Below are positions 49,741 to 58,300 of a stretch of DNA of 64,000 nucleotides, piece by piece. Both the position numbers and the translations under genes were made by a program. The notes under the pieces are model-generated. The model was not told the DNA's origin. It made no database searches and worked only from the letters and a program-made list of their open reading frames with translations. Positions within the stretch are counted from its first letter, which is position 1. Each line of letters opens with the position of its first letter. Source of the stretch: Clostridium fallax (GTDB lineage: Bacteria > Bacillota > Clostridia > Clostridiales > Clostridiaceae); the NCBI RefSeq assembly GCF_900129365.1, contig NZ_FQVM01000001.1:1-64000 (forward strand), written 5' to 3'.

Positions 49741-51186
49741 TTAACTTCTAGCTTTTTCAACTTTAAGTTTTTTACCTTTTATAGTAGAATTTTTTAATGC
49801 TTCTAATACAATTTTTCCTTTGCCGTTTAGTATATCAATATAAGAAACATTATCTTGAATATCTATTATTCCTATATCATCTGCTGTAATACCTTCTATT
49901 CTTGATATAGCACCAACAAAGTCTCCAGCTCTTAACTTTTTTTTCTTTCCACCATTAAAATATAACTTCATTATATCTTTTTCTAATCCAAAAGCCTTAT
50001 CCCTTTTTATTGTTGATTTATTTTTTATTTTATTTTCAAATTCACCCTTACATTTTTCAAAATCATCTTTTGATGGTTCTTCAATAGATTGTAACTTTAA
50101 TCCTATATACTCTTCTATCTCATTTAAAAATCTATCTTCAAAAGGAGTTACAAAAGTAATTGATTTTCCTTTTTTACCAGCTCTTCCTGTTCTACCTATT
50201 CTATGTACGTAACTTTCTTTTTCTAAAGGAATGTCATAATTAAATACATGAGTTATATCATCTATATCTATTCCTCTAGCTGCAACATCTGTAGCTACTA
50301 AATATCTAAATTTTCCTTTTTTAAAGTCTTTCATCACATTAAGTCTATCTTGTTGCATCATACCACCATGAATTTTTTCTGATGGATAGTTTCCTCTTTT
50401 TAATCTATTAAACACATCATCAACCTTATCTTTTGTATTACAAAATATAATAGCACTATCTGGATTTTCTATAACAGTAAATTTTCTTAATAGATTAAAT
50501 TTATTATCTTCTTTTACCCTACAACAAAAGTTTTCAACTTTATCTGCTGTTAATGCCTTTGCTTGAATTTCAATTTTAATTGGATTTTTCATATATTTTA
50601 TACATAAATTTTCTATATCTTCTGGTAAAGTAGCAGAAAAAAGCATTGTAGTTCTATTCTTAGATATCTTATTTATTATTTCTTCAACTTGATCTATAAA
50701 ACCCATATTAAGCATTTCATCTGCTTCATCTATTATTAGATATTTAATATTTTCAAGAGATATGGTTTCCCTACTTATATGATCTAAAACTCTTCCCGGT
50801 GTACCTACAACTACATGAGTTCTTTGTTTTAATTCTCTTACTTGAACTGAAAAAGGTTGTTTTCCAAAAACAGCAACTGCCTTAATTCTTTTAAATCTTC
50901 CTATATTAGATATATCCTCTTTTACCTGTACTGCCAATTCTCTTGTTGGAGTAAGTATAAGCCCTTGTGGTTTACTTTCATCCCAATTTATTTTCTCACA
51001 AAGTGGTATTGCAAAGGATGCTGTCTTACCACTTCCAGTTTGAGATTTTACTATTATATCCTTTTCTTTAAGAGCTAAGGGAATCACCTTTTCTTGAACT
51101 TCTGTTGCTTTATCATATTTTAATCCCTTTATAGCTTTTATTATTTCATTGCTTAAATTTAAATCACTAAAATTTATTTTATTCAT
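49741..51186 (-). CDS. dbpA: DEAD-box RNA helicase DbpA (YxiN-like)
   Basis: 481 residues. Helicase motifs in order: SQTGSGKTASF near 55, PTRELAVQV, TPGRVLDH, DEADEMLNMGF, SATLP, VATDVAARGIDI and HRIGRTGRAG. The C-terminal about 75 residues (RAGDFVGAISRIEGITADDIGIIDI) form the DbpA RNA-binding domain, which targets hairpin 92 of 23S rRNA. It is therefore an ATP-dependent helicase of late 50S ribosome assembly. Monocistronic. Confidence 0.92.
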   Translation of the reverse strand: MNKINFSDLNLSNEIIKAIKGLKYDKATEVQEKVIPLALKEKDIIVKSQTGSGKTASFAIPLCEKINWDESKPQGLILTPTRELAVQVKEDISNIGRFKRIKAVAVFGKQPFSVQVRELKQRTHVVVGTPGRVLDHISRETISLENIKYLIIDEADEMLNMGFIDQVEEIINKISKNRTTMLFSATLPEDIENLCIKYMKNPIKIEIQAKALTADKVENFCCRVKEDNKFNLLRKFTVIENPDSAIIFCNTKDKVDDVFNRLKRGNYPSEKIHGGMMQQDRLNVMKDFKKGKFRYLVATDVAARGIDIDDITHVFNYDIPLEKESYVHRIGRTGRAGKKGKSITFVTPFEDRFLNEIEEYIGLKLQSIEEPSKDDFEKCKGEFENKIKNKSTIKRDKAFGLEKDIMKLYFNGGKKKKLRAGDFVGAISRIEGITADDIGIIDIQDNVSYIDILNGKGKIVLEALKNSTIKGKKLKVEKARS

Positions 51187-51348
51187 ATTTAAACCTCATT
51201 TATTATTTAATATATCTTGTATTCTAAAGGTTATTTATATTTTTATCAATGCTAATATCTTTATTCAAATTATTATTTAAATAACTACTTACATAAAAGT
51301 AATTTTAAAGATACAAATTTATTTTATAAATAAAAAATATATAGAAAA

Positions 51349-51386
51349 AAGACCATATAGAAATTTAAAAAATTTCTTATAGTCTT
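51349..51386 (-). terminator. Terminator after the PH/TerB-like protein gene
   Basis: AAGAC-ATA-AGAAATTT arms with one mismatch and a short A loop, then a T-rich tail on the minus strand, about 36 bases after the stop. Confidence 0.65.
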
Positions 51387-51421
51387 ATAAAGATATTTTT
51401 ATTCAATTTAAAGATTTTCTT

Positions 51422-52792
51422 TTATAAATATTTTTCTAATTTTTCACTTTTAATATTTAAATAATTTAAAGCTTCACCATATATATTAATTTCTCTTCCT
51501 ATTTTTTCTATTAATTCAGTGTTTTTATTAGAATCTTTAAGGAGTTCTATTAGTTGAGATGTGTAAGATGTTATATCCTCTACTAAATTACTTACTATTT
51601 TTTGATTACTTCTTATTGCTTGCTCTACTAAAAATTGAGATTTTATATGCTTTTCTTTTTTTTCATTTATAGATAGCCACTTCATTCCTCTATATATACC
51701 AAAGCCCACTATTAAAGCTACTCCAAGTCCTGTTACCATAGAACTTAATCCTAAAACCCCACCTAATCCAAGGGCTGCAAGACCTGATGTTATACCCTCT
51801 GCACTCAATCCAACTACAGATCCACTTAAATACACTGCAGCTACAGGGACACCTACTGCGGCTGCTTTAGTAGCTATCTCTTTAAAATCCTTAATTATTT
51901 CAGAATCATCTTTTGTAAAATTCATTATTTTAAAATCATTTTCACATGCTTCCTTTAAAAATTCTACTTGTTCATCATTTATTTTGTATTTTTTAGATAT
52001 TTTATGTATTATCTCTTTTTCTTTATCATTATAAGAATTTAAAGAAATACATCTTCCTATCATATCTTTTATCAAAGATAAGTGTAAAATTTTTTCAGAA
52101 GCTTCTGGTACATTTTCCTCCATCTTATCTAAAACTTCATATAAATTCTCTTTAGTCTTAGACATTATATATTCCTTTATCTCTGAGCGACCTTCTTTGC
52201 TTACATTTATTTGAGTCATTAATGAATAAATTTCAACTATTTTTTTGTAATTTACCTTTTCATCAATTGAGATTAAATTTATTACAGCCTTTATATAATT
52301 AATTTTAATACTTTCATCCATACACTCTAAAATTATATATTTATCATTTTCTCCAACTAATCCCTCTAAACATAAATTCATCGATTCTAACAATATCTCC
52401 ATAAATGGTGTTTTCTTTAATAAAGATGTTTTAATTTTATTTATAGTTCCATTTTTTGATGTTATTATAAGAACTCTGTTGCAATCCTTTTCAGCACTAG
52501 TTACTGTAACATCCTCTATATCTTTATATAATATATACAAAGGTTTTTCAAAAGATTCTTTAAGATAAAAACCTTCATTAGTGAATAAAACACCTTCTTT
52601 AGAACTTCCAAATAGAGTTAAGTCTATTAATCCTATTATGGTACTTTCTTCTACTCCTTTTGCATAATATCTCATAGCTTTTTCTAGTTTTTTTCTAGGA
52701 ATTTTATCCTTTGAATAGTATGTAAATGCATCTACTAATTGGGGAGCCTTCTCATTTATAATATCTTCTAATTCTTTATACTTATTATCCAT
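51422..52792 (-). CDS. Uncharacterised PH-like/TerB-like protein with hydrophobic Gly-rich hairpin
   Basis: 456 residues; no named family recognised as a whole. Residues about 50-135 (SSKEGVLFTNEGFYLKES, ILYKDIEDVTVTS) resemble a bacterial PH-like domain. Residues about 150-290 are helical, with acidic motifs like TerB (INLISIDEKVNYKKIVEIYS, NSYNDKEKEIIHKISKKY). Residues about 305-375 are hydrophobic and Gly/Ala-rich (ITSGLAALGLGGVLGLSS), forming one or two membrane or amphipathic helices. The C-terminus is a predicted coiled coil. The combination suggests a membrane-remodelling or stress-associated protein, but that is inference. GAGGGG precedes the ATG; monocistronic. Confidence 0.75.
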   Translation of the reverse strand: MDNKYKELEDIINEKAPQLVDAFTYYSKDKIPRKKLEKAMRYYAKGVEESTIIGLIDLTLFGSSKEGVLFTNEGFYLKESFEKPLYILYKDIEDVTVTSAEKDCNRVLIITSKNGTINKIKTSLLKKTPFMEILLESMNLCLEGLVGENDKYIILECMDESIKINYIKAVINLISIDEKVNYKKIVEIYSLMTQINVSKEGRSEIKEYIMSKTKENLYEVLDKMEENVPEASEKILHLSLIKDMIGRCISLNSYNDKEKEIIHKISKKYKINDEQVEFLKEACENDFKIMNFTKDDSEIIKDFKEIATKAAAVGVPVAAVYLSGSVVGLSAEGITSGLAALGLGGVLGLSSMVTGLGVALIVGFGIYRGMKWLSINEKKEKHIKSQFLVEQAIRSNQKIVSNLVEDITSYTSQLIELLKDSNKNTELIEKIGREINIYGEALNYLNIKSEKLEKYL

Positions 52793-52962
52793 TTATAACC
52801 CCTCTTTTATTTTAAAATATATAATAAATTATCTTTAGTCACTTCTTAATTAGTTTATAATTAATATTCTAACACATATTTAAAAGATAGCTATTATAAA
52901 ATTTATAAATAACATATATTAAAAAGTTTCATAAACTGAAATAATTTTCTTTAGGAATTTTA

Positions 52963-53006
52963 AAAAAAGCTTAGAAGTAATAATTCATTACCACTAAACT
53001 TTTTTA
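52963..53006 (-). terminator. Terminator after the second Fe-alcohol dehydrogenase gene
   Basis: The minus-strand RNA AAAAAGUUUAGUGGUAAU pairs with AUUACUUCUAAGCUUUUU (G-U pairs and one mismatch), ending in a run of seven U, about 30 bases after the stop. Confidence 0.8.
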
Positions 53007-53036
53007 TTATATATTTATTCAATATGTAATACCTAA

Positions 53037-54137
53037 TTATATATATAGTAAGCTATTAGTATATATAAAGAATAACTCTTCATATAATATATCTTCTGGA
53101 TGATTAGCTAGCTTTTCTTTATTTTCCCAAACCTCATCAGTATATTTTTTTATTTCATCTTGAGTTACATGAATATGAACCTTTACTAATTTATCCATCA
53201 ATTCTTCAAATTCCTTATGAGATTCTAATCCTAGTAATTCATAAATCTTATTGACTTTTTTTCTATCTTTAAATATCTTTAGATATTCTTTATATAAAGA
53301 ACCTATTGCAAATCCATGAGAAATCCCTTTATGATATGTTAAAGGATAGCTCATTCCATGAGGAAGAGATGTTCCTGTTTGTGCAATTATCATACCACCT
53401 ATATTGGATGCTATCATTAACTTTTCTCTTGAAGTATTTTTTATGTCTCCAGAAACTAAGTCATCTTTACATTCTCCCCAAATTTTAATTCCTCTCTCTG
53501 CTAAAGCATCTGTAATATCATTAGCATGTCTATTTAAATATCCTTCTATTATATGTGACAAGGCATCTATAGCTGTACTAACAGTTGTATCTAAGTCCAT
53601 TTTCTCTGTATATTTAGGATCTAATAATGCTAACTTTGGGAAAACTTCTTGTCCTAAATTTCTTTTAGTTTTATTTTTATGGTCTGTAAGCACTGAATAT
53701 TGAGTAACTTCTGTACCTGTTCCAGATGTAGTTGGTATGGCAATTACATCTAAAGCCTCTAGTTTTTCTGGTGTTATTAAATTATCTTTATTTAATTGTG
53801 GATTTTTAATCATAACAGCTATAGCCTTAGCTGCATCTATAGGTGATCCTCCTCCTACCCCTATAATAAAATCTACATTTTGTTCTAATCCAATCTTTGA
53901 AGCATCTTCTATTGTTTCTAATGATGGATTTTCTTCTACCCTATCAAATATGTAATAATCAATTCCTTCTTTATCTAATGCAGCTTCTACATCTTCTAAT
54001 GAGCCATTTATCTTAGAAGAACTTTTTCCTGTAATTATAAAAGCTTTTTTACCAAAGCCTTTAAATTCATGGTGTTTCTTTATTACAATTCCTTTTTCCA
54101 TCATTACTTTAACAGGCATATGATATGTTATATCCAT
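53037..54137 (-). CDS. Iron-containing alcohol dehydrogenase (second)
   Basis: 366 residues. GVGGGSPIDAAKAIAVM near 92, PTTSGTGTEVTQYSVL near 135 and the metal ligands in DALSHIIEGYLNRH and SLPHGMSYPLTYHKGISHG mark a group III Fe-dependent dehydrogenase. It is clearly diverged from the one at 3053 (shorter, with a different N-terminus MDITYHMPVKVMMEKG). It belongs to a subgroup also annotated as 1,3-propanediol- or butanol-type dehydrogenases; the substrate is not determinable. No sigma-54 promoter is visible here. A TATAAT-like -10 (TGCTATAAT) lies about 50 bases upstream. Confidence 0.85.
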   Translation of the reverse strand: MDITYHMPVKVMMEKGIVIKKHHEFKGFGKKAFIITGKSSSKINGSLEDVEAALDKEGIDYYIFDRVEENPSLETIEDASKIGLEQNVDFIIGVGGGSPIDAAKAIAVMIKNPQLNKDNLITPEKLEALDVIAIPTTSGTGTEVTQYSVLTDHKNKTKRNLGQEVFPKLALLDPKYTEKMDLDTTVSTAIDALSHIIEGYLNRHANDITDALAERGIKIWGECKDDLVSGDIKNTSREKLMIASNIGGMIIAQTGTSLPHGMSYPLTYHKGISHGFAIGSLYKEYLKIFKDRKKVNKIYELLGLESHKEFEELMDKLVKVHIHVTQDEIKKYTDEVWENKEKLANHPEDILYEELFFIYTNSLLYI

Positions 54138-54273
54138 AAAAATCCCTCCTAATATTTCCTCTTAATACCTTAAAATAATTATAGCATTATTATGTTACTA
54201 AATAATTAATATGTTCTAAAACAAATTGTTAAATAACAAATAAGAGATTTACATATTATTAATAGTATTTTAA

Positions 54274-54302
54274 TTGACTATAATTTTTAATAGTGATAAT
54301 TT
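54274..54302 (+). promoter_or_regulatory. Strong sigma-A-type promoter for a plus-strand transcript
   Basis: TTGACT (54274-54279) and TAATTT (54297-54302) are exactly 17 bases apart. No protein gene follows on the plus strand, yet a terminator lies about 250 bases downstream. The upstream part of this gap (54138-54273) contains the leader of the Fe-alcohol dehydrogenase gene and a palindrome TTGTTAAATAACAA. Confidence 0.65.
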
Positions 54303-54309
54303 AAAATAA

Positions 54310-54598
54310 ACCATAATAAAAGAGGTGATGGTTAACATTAATCAATGCCTTAAATCAAAGAGCAAAAGTTTTAAACAAATGATTACATAGCTTTAAGCTA
54401 CATAATAAACTTAAGAGAAATCATCACTCTATAAAAGTATAATAGCATGATTTTGCTATAACCTAAAATAATTCTTTATATCATACTAAAGATAAGTTGA
54501 ATTATTGTGCCTAGCTAGTGCAAGATTCTAACTAAACACTTAATGCTTACTAAAAGAATAAAGAGCTGTCATAAATTTATGACAGCTCTTTATTCTTT
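54310..54598 (+). ncRNA. Candidate structured noncoding RNA, about 285 nt
   Basis: It is bounded by a good promoter and a strong terminator (54553-54598) and has no credible reading frame. Foldable elements are visible. AGAGGTGATGGTT near 54321 can pair with AATCATCACTCT near 54422-54433, enclosing TAGCTTTAAGCTA. TATAATAGCA...TTGCTATA forms a second hairpin. AAGTTGAATT...AGATTCTAACT near 54493-54533 encloses GTGCCTAGCTAGTGCA. It is not one of the classes I recognise (tmRNA, SRP, RNase P, T-box). A 20-codon frame at 54328 has its ribosome site touching the ATG and is unlikely to be the point. Confidence 0.5.
54553..54598. terminator. Terminator shared by the candidate RNA and the M42 operon
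   Basis: A 23-bp perfect inverted repeat (AAAGAATAAAGAGCTGTC core) with almost no loop, flanked by A and T tracts. It lies 13 bases after the stop of the last M42 gene (minus) and ends the putative plus-strand RNA. Confidence 0.85.
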
Positions 54599-54610
54599 AA
54601 TCTAAACCTA

Positions 54611-55612
54611 TTAAAATTCCTTTAGTATTTCTATAATTATATTTTTTGTATTTTCTATATCACTTTTATTTACAATCTCACTACTAGTATTTATATATCT
54701 ACAAGGAATACCTAAAGCCCCCGTTTTGGTTCCATTGCCTTCTTTATGAATAAAACCTCCATCTCCACCATGATTATTTACTATATATTGAGGTTTTAGA
54801 GATATCCTCTCAAATACTTTATCTAACTTTTCTTTAACTTCTCTATTTATTATTAATGTTTTATCTAAAATTTTAATTGCCGGTCCTCTTCCTAAATAAA
54901 TACTATCACCACATTCCTTTGCTTCTTCCATATCTAAAACTATAGCATAATCTGGTGCTATTATATTAGCTGCTGCCCTTGCTCCTCTTCCACCTAAAAT
55001 ATTTTCAGTGGAAAATACAAAGTAAAATTCATTATTTTTATCTAAATTTTTTATTTCTTTGTTTTTTATCATTTTTATAATTTGAAATAATATAAAACAT
55101 CCTATTTTATTGTTTAATCCTGAAGATAATATATTATTATTATTTTCGATAATACTAGGTTTAATTACTGCTACATCTCCTTCTTTAATCAAACCTTCTA
55201 CTTCTTTTTTAGAATCTAATGCAAGGTCTATAAACAAATCCTCATCTTTAGGATCCTTTTTATTTGAATATAGTTTACCTATAGTTCCATTTTTAAATGA
55301 TACATAATTATTTACTACTTTACTCAAGTCAAATTCCCCAATAGATGCCACTTTAATAAGACCCTTATCATCAATGCCAGTAACTATAAACCCTATATTA
55401 TCCATATGGGCACATATCATAACCTTTTCTTTTTTATCAATAGTATTTTTAGTATAGAAATTATCACAAATATCTACAATCAAATTTCCCATCTTATCTT
55501 CTCTATATTTTACTGATAATTTATCCAATTCTTTAACTATAACGTTTCTAAGTAACTCTTCATTTCCGCTTGTAGAAAATGTTTCTAATAAATCTTCTAA
55601 TAATAAATCCAT
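54611..55612 (-). CDS. M42-family aminopeptidase paralogue lacking metal ligands (probable pseudoenzyme)
   Basis: 333 residues with the complete M42 fold by alignment to its two neighbours. The first zinc His is kept (His69, CAHMDNIGF), as is Asp227 (VLDMEEA). The bridging Asp of the DDR motif is Asn167 (SSGLNNKIGC). The second Glu of QEE is Asn204 (STENILGGRGA). The C-terminal His ligand is Asn308 (CRYINTSSE). Three of five expected ligands are therefore lost, all to Asn, while the surrounding residues are well conserved. That argues for a stable, catalytically dead subunit rather than decay. It is the last of three tandem M42 genes. Mixed assemblies with its neighbours are likely, since M42 enzymes form dodecamers. 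Confidence 0.85.
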   Translation of the reverse strand: MDLLLEDLLETFSTSGNEELLRNVIVKELDKLSVKYREDKMGNLIVDICDNFYTKNTIDKKEKVMICAHMDNIGFIVTGIDDKGLIKVASIGEFDLSKVVNNYVSFKNGTIGKLYSNKKDPKDEDLFIDLALDSKKEVEGLIKEGDVAVIKPSIIENNNNILSSGLNNKIGCFILFQIIKMIKNKEIKNLDKNNEFYFVFSTENILGGRGARAAANIIAPDYAIVLDMEEAKECGDSIYLGRGPAIKILDKTLIINREVKEKLDKVFERISLKPQYIVNNHGGDGGFIHKEGNGTKTGALGIPCRYINTSSEIVNKSDIENTKNIIIEILKEF

Positions 55613-55642
55613 ATTCCCTATCCCCCTAATATTTACTCTTTT

Positions 55643-56641
55643 TTAAAAACTTTTTAAATATCTTTTTAATAAATCTATTGTATTTTTATAATCCTCTAAT
55701 GAAGCTACGCTTAAAGATGAATGTATATATCTACAAGGTACAGAAATAGTAGCAATTACCGCTCCATCCCCTGACATATGAATTGCTCCAGCATCATTTC
55801 CTCCTGCAATAGCTTTTCTTCTTTGATATGATATTTTATTTTTCTCCGCTAAATTTATTAATTCTTCACATAAATCATAATTAAAGATGCTAGTCCTATC
55901 CATAATAGAGATTGCTGGTCCTCTTCCAAGCTCTGTAGCCACTAAAGTTTTATCTACCTTAGGTAAATCAGCACATATAGTTCCTTCAATAGCAATACCT
56001 ATATCTGGTTTTATTTTATAAGATGATACATACGCTCCTCTATCTCCTATTTCTTCTTGCACATTAAAAACTCCATAAAGATCACAATTATAATTCTCCT
56101 TTAAAATTTCTATTAAAACTCCACACCCAATCCTATCATCAAAAGCCTTACCCTTTATAAAATTTTCTCCTAATATTCCATACTTAGTATCAAAAACTGC
56201 AAAATCTCCGAGACTTACATACTTTTTAGCCTCTTCTTTAGAATAAGCTCCAATATCTAAAGCAAGATCTTTATATTTGGGAACTGATATTCTTTCATCT
56301 TTAGATTGTAAGTGTATAGGCTTAAACCCAATAACTGCAGGTATTTTCTTTTCACCTACATATACTACCTTTGATAAAACTACTTTAGGATTTATTCCCC
56401 CTAACGGTGAAAACTTTAGGGTTCCATCATTGTTAAAACCAGTAATTATAAATCCAACTTCATCCATATGAGCATCTATTAATATTTTAGGCCCACTGCC
56501 TTTTTTATGAGTTATTATATTTCCCATATTATCTATAGTAATTTCATCTACATAATCTTTTATATAGTTTTTTATTATATTTCTAACTTCCCCTTCAAAT
56601 CCCGTTGGAGATATTGCATTACATAATCTTTCTAAAAGCAT
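55643..56641 (-). CDS. M42-family aminopeptidase (intact metal site)
   Basis: 332 residues. Ligands are complete: His58 (DAHMDEVGFI), Asp168 (GKAFDDRIG), the catalytic Glu196 and ligand Glu197 (QEEIGDRGA), Glu219 (IAIEGT) and His307 (CRYIHSS). Glu at the fifth position, rather than Asp, is the form usually linked to glutamyl/aspartyl preference, though that is only a guide. It hydrolyses N-terminal residues of short peptides in the cytoplasm, as a tetrahedral dodecamer in known members. Its start overlaps the end of the first M42 gene by ten bases, so the pair is translationally coupled. Confidence 0.9.
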   Translation of the reverse strand: MLLERLCNAISPTGFEGEVRNIIKNYIKDYVDEITIDNMGNIITHKKGSGPKILIDAHMDEVGFIITGFNNDGTLKFSPLGGINPKVVLSKVVYVGEKKIPAVIGFKPIHLQSKDERISVPKYKDLALDIGAYSKEEAKKYVSLGDFAVFDTKYGILGENFIKGKAFDDRIGCGVLIEILKENYNCDLYGVFNVQEEIGDRGAYVSSYKIKPDIGIAIEGTICADLPKVDKTLVATELGRGPAISIMDRTSIFNYDLCEELINLAEKNKISYQRRKAIAGGNDAGAIHMSGDGAVIATISVPCRYIHSSLSVASLEDYKNTIDLLKRYLKSF

Positions 56642-57672
56642 AAAATCTCCTCCAATTCATCATATTTAATACTCATTATAAAATCTGCTAATAATTTTCC
56701 TGTATTTTTTATGTCTCCTAAATTAGCTACTTCTACAGATGTATGCATATATTTTATAGGTATTGATATTAAAAGAGTGGCGATTCCTTCTCTTGATACT
56801 TGAATATCCCAAGCATCTGTTCCAGTATTTCCTGGTTCTACCTCTACTTGATAGGGAATCTTATTTTTTTCTGCTATTTTCATAAGTTTTTTTCTTAACT
56901 TTGGATGAATATTAGGTCCTATACATATACATGGACCTCCCCCAACTTTTACTTCATCATCATCTCTTCCAAGATGTCCACCATCAAAAGTAGTATCAAT
57001 AGCAATACCTATATTAGGGTTAATTATATGAGATGCTACTTTAGCTCCTCTATGCCCAACTTCTTCTTGAGAAGAACATACAAAGTGCACATCTAAATCA
57101 TGATTTTTATTTTTTAGTTCTTCAAAACATACATATAAAGCTCCTATAGATGCCCTGTCATCTAAGGCTTTACAGCATATATTATTATTTAATAATTCAA
57201 TAAAATCTCTTTTTAGAGTAACAAAATCACCTACTGATACTATTTTTTCTAAACTTTCTTTTGAATATCCAGTATCAATAAAAAGCTCTTCTATCTTAAC
57301 TCCTTCTTCTCGTTCCTTATCATTCATAAGATGAGGAGGTTTTATTCCTATTATACCTAAAATACTTTCTTTTCCATGAACAATAACTTCCTGCGATACT
57401 AAAGTTTTAGGGTCTATTCCTTTTCCAATAAACCCTAAAAAGCCATTATCTTTTATTGAATTCACCATTAAAAATACTTCATCTAAATGAGCAGAAAGCA
57501 TTATTTTACCATTCCCTCTACCCTTTTTTATAATATGAAAATTATCAATGTTATCTGTAAAACCTTTATCTACTCCTTTAAATATTTCTTTTATTTCCTT
57601 ATGAAGCCAATATTCTCTTCCACTTGGGCCATGGTTTTCACAAAGAGTTTTTAAAACATATTTTAAATCCAT
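56632..57672 (-). CDS. M42-family aminopeptidase (first gene of the tandem)
   Basis: 346 residues. His62 (SAHLDEVFLM), Asp171 (KALDDRASIG), Glu203/Glu204 (QEEVGHRGA), Asp226 (IAIDTTFDGG) and His310 (KYMHTSVEVA) give a complete metal site. The fifth ligand is Asp, unlike its neighbour with Glu, which suggests different substrate preference. GGGGGTT precedes the ATG. It leads a three-gene operon of paralogues, consistent with a heteromeric peptidase or a set with complementary specificities for peptide degradation. Confidence 0.9.
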   Translation of the reverse strand: MDLKYVLKTLCENHGPSGREYWLHKEIKEIFKGVDKGFTDNIDNFHIIKKGRGNGKIMLSAHLDEVFLMVNSIKDNGFLGFIGKGIDPKTLVSQEVIVHGKESILGIIGIKPPHLMNDKEREEGVKIEELFIDTGYSKESLEKIVSVGDFVTLKRDFIELLNNNICCKALDDRASIGALYVCFEELKNKNHDLDVHFVCSSQEEVGHRGAKVASHIINPNIGIAIDTTFDGGHLGRDDDEVKVGGGPCICIGPNIHPKLRKKLMKIAEKNKIPYQVEVEPGNTGTDAWDIQVSREGIATLLISIPIKYMHTSVEVANLGDIKNTGKLLADFIMSIKYDELEEILCF

Positions 57673-57764
57673 AAAAGAACCCCCTTTTTATAAAAATTTT
57701 ATTTTGTAAAATATATTTTTTTAATTTTATATTATATCTAATTAAATTTATATTTATCTGCCTT

Positions 57765-58136
57765 TTATATTCTGTTTAATTGAACTAAAGCACAATTTTC
57801 TATTGCTTCTAAATCATTCTCTTTACAATAAGATATTATCTCATCACTTTCTGCCCCAGGTTGTATTAGTATATTCTTTATACCAAGCTCTTTAGCTTCT
57901 TTTATAATTTCTAATCCAACTTTAGGATTTATACAAAGATCTATACATTCTATCTTAAATGGCACATCCTTAAGTCTTAAATATACTTCATTACCACCTT
58001 TAGGATTAACACCTGCAACATTGTAATTTTTCTCTTTAAATTTTTCTAAAATTCTATAAGCATATTTTTTGTTGTTATTAACATCTCCTACAACAACCCA
58101 ATTTTTAAAATTTGATACCATAGTCTTTCCATCCAT
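57765..58136 (-). CDS. CoA-binding protein (YccU family)
   Basis: 123 residues of the CoA-binding Rossmann fold. The beginning (NFKNWVVVGDVNNNKKYAYRI) and VAGVNPKGGNEVYLRLKDVP, DLCINPKVGLEIIKEAKELGI and ILIQPGAESDEI segments match the YccU family. CoA binding is known for relatives, while a physiological role is not. AGGAGGAA precedes the ATG at a good distance. It stands upstream of the M42 operon, on the same strand, with about 90 bases between. Confidence 0.85.
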   Translation of the reverse strand: MDGKTMVSNFKNWVVVGDVNNNKKYAYRILEKFKEKNYNVAGVNPKGGNEVYLRLKDVPFKIECIDLCINPKVGLEIIKEAKELGIKNILIQPGAESDEIISYCKENDLEAIENCALVQLNRI

Positions 58137-58203
58137 ATAATATTCCTCCTAAAATTAGTTATAGTAATTTTATAATCTTATTATAACCAATTGATCTTTT
58201 AAA

Positions 58204-58247
58204 TAACAAAACACTAATACCAAAATTTTTAATATCAGTGTTTTGTT
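58204..58247 (-). terminator. Terminator after the cell-wall hydrolase gene
   Basis: AACAAAACACT-ATA arms (one mismatch in about 16 pairs) with an A/T loop and a U-containing tail on the minus strand, about 55 bases after the stop. Confidence 0.75.
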
Positions 58248-58300
58248 AAAGTATTAATTTTTTATAAAAATCAATAAAATATATTCTATTATGTATTTTT

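Noticed and set aside
54328..54390. 20-codon reading frame at the start of the candidate RNA
   Set aside because: The GAGGTG sequence directly touches the ATG, leaving no spacer, and the peptide has no recognisable character. A short regulatory peptide cannot be excluded.
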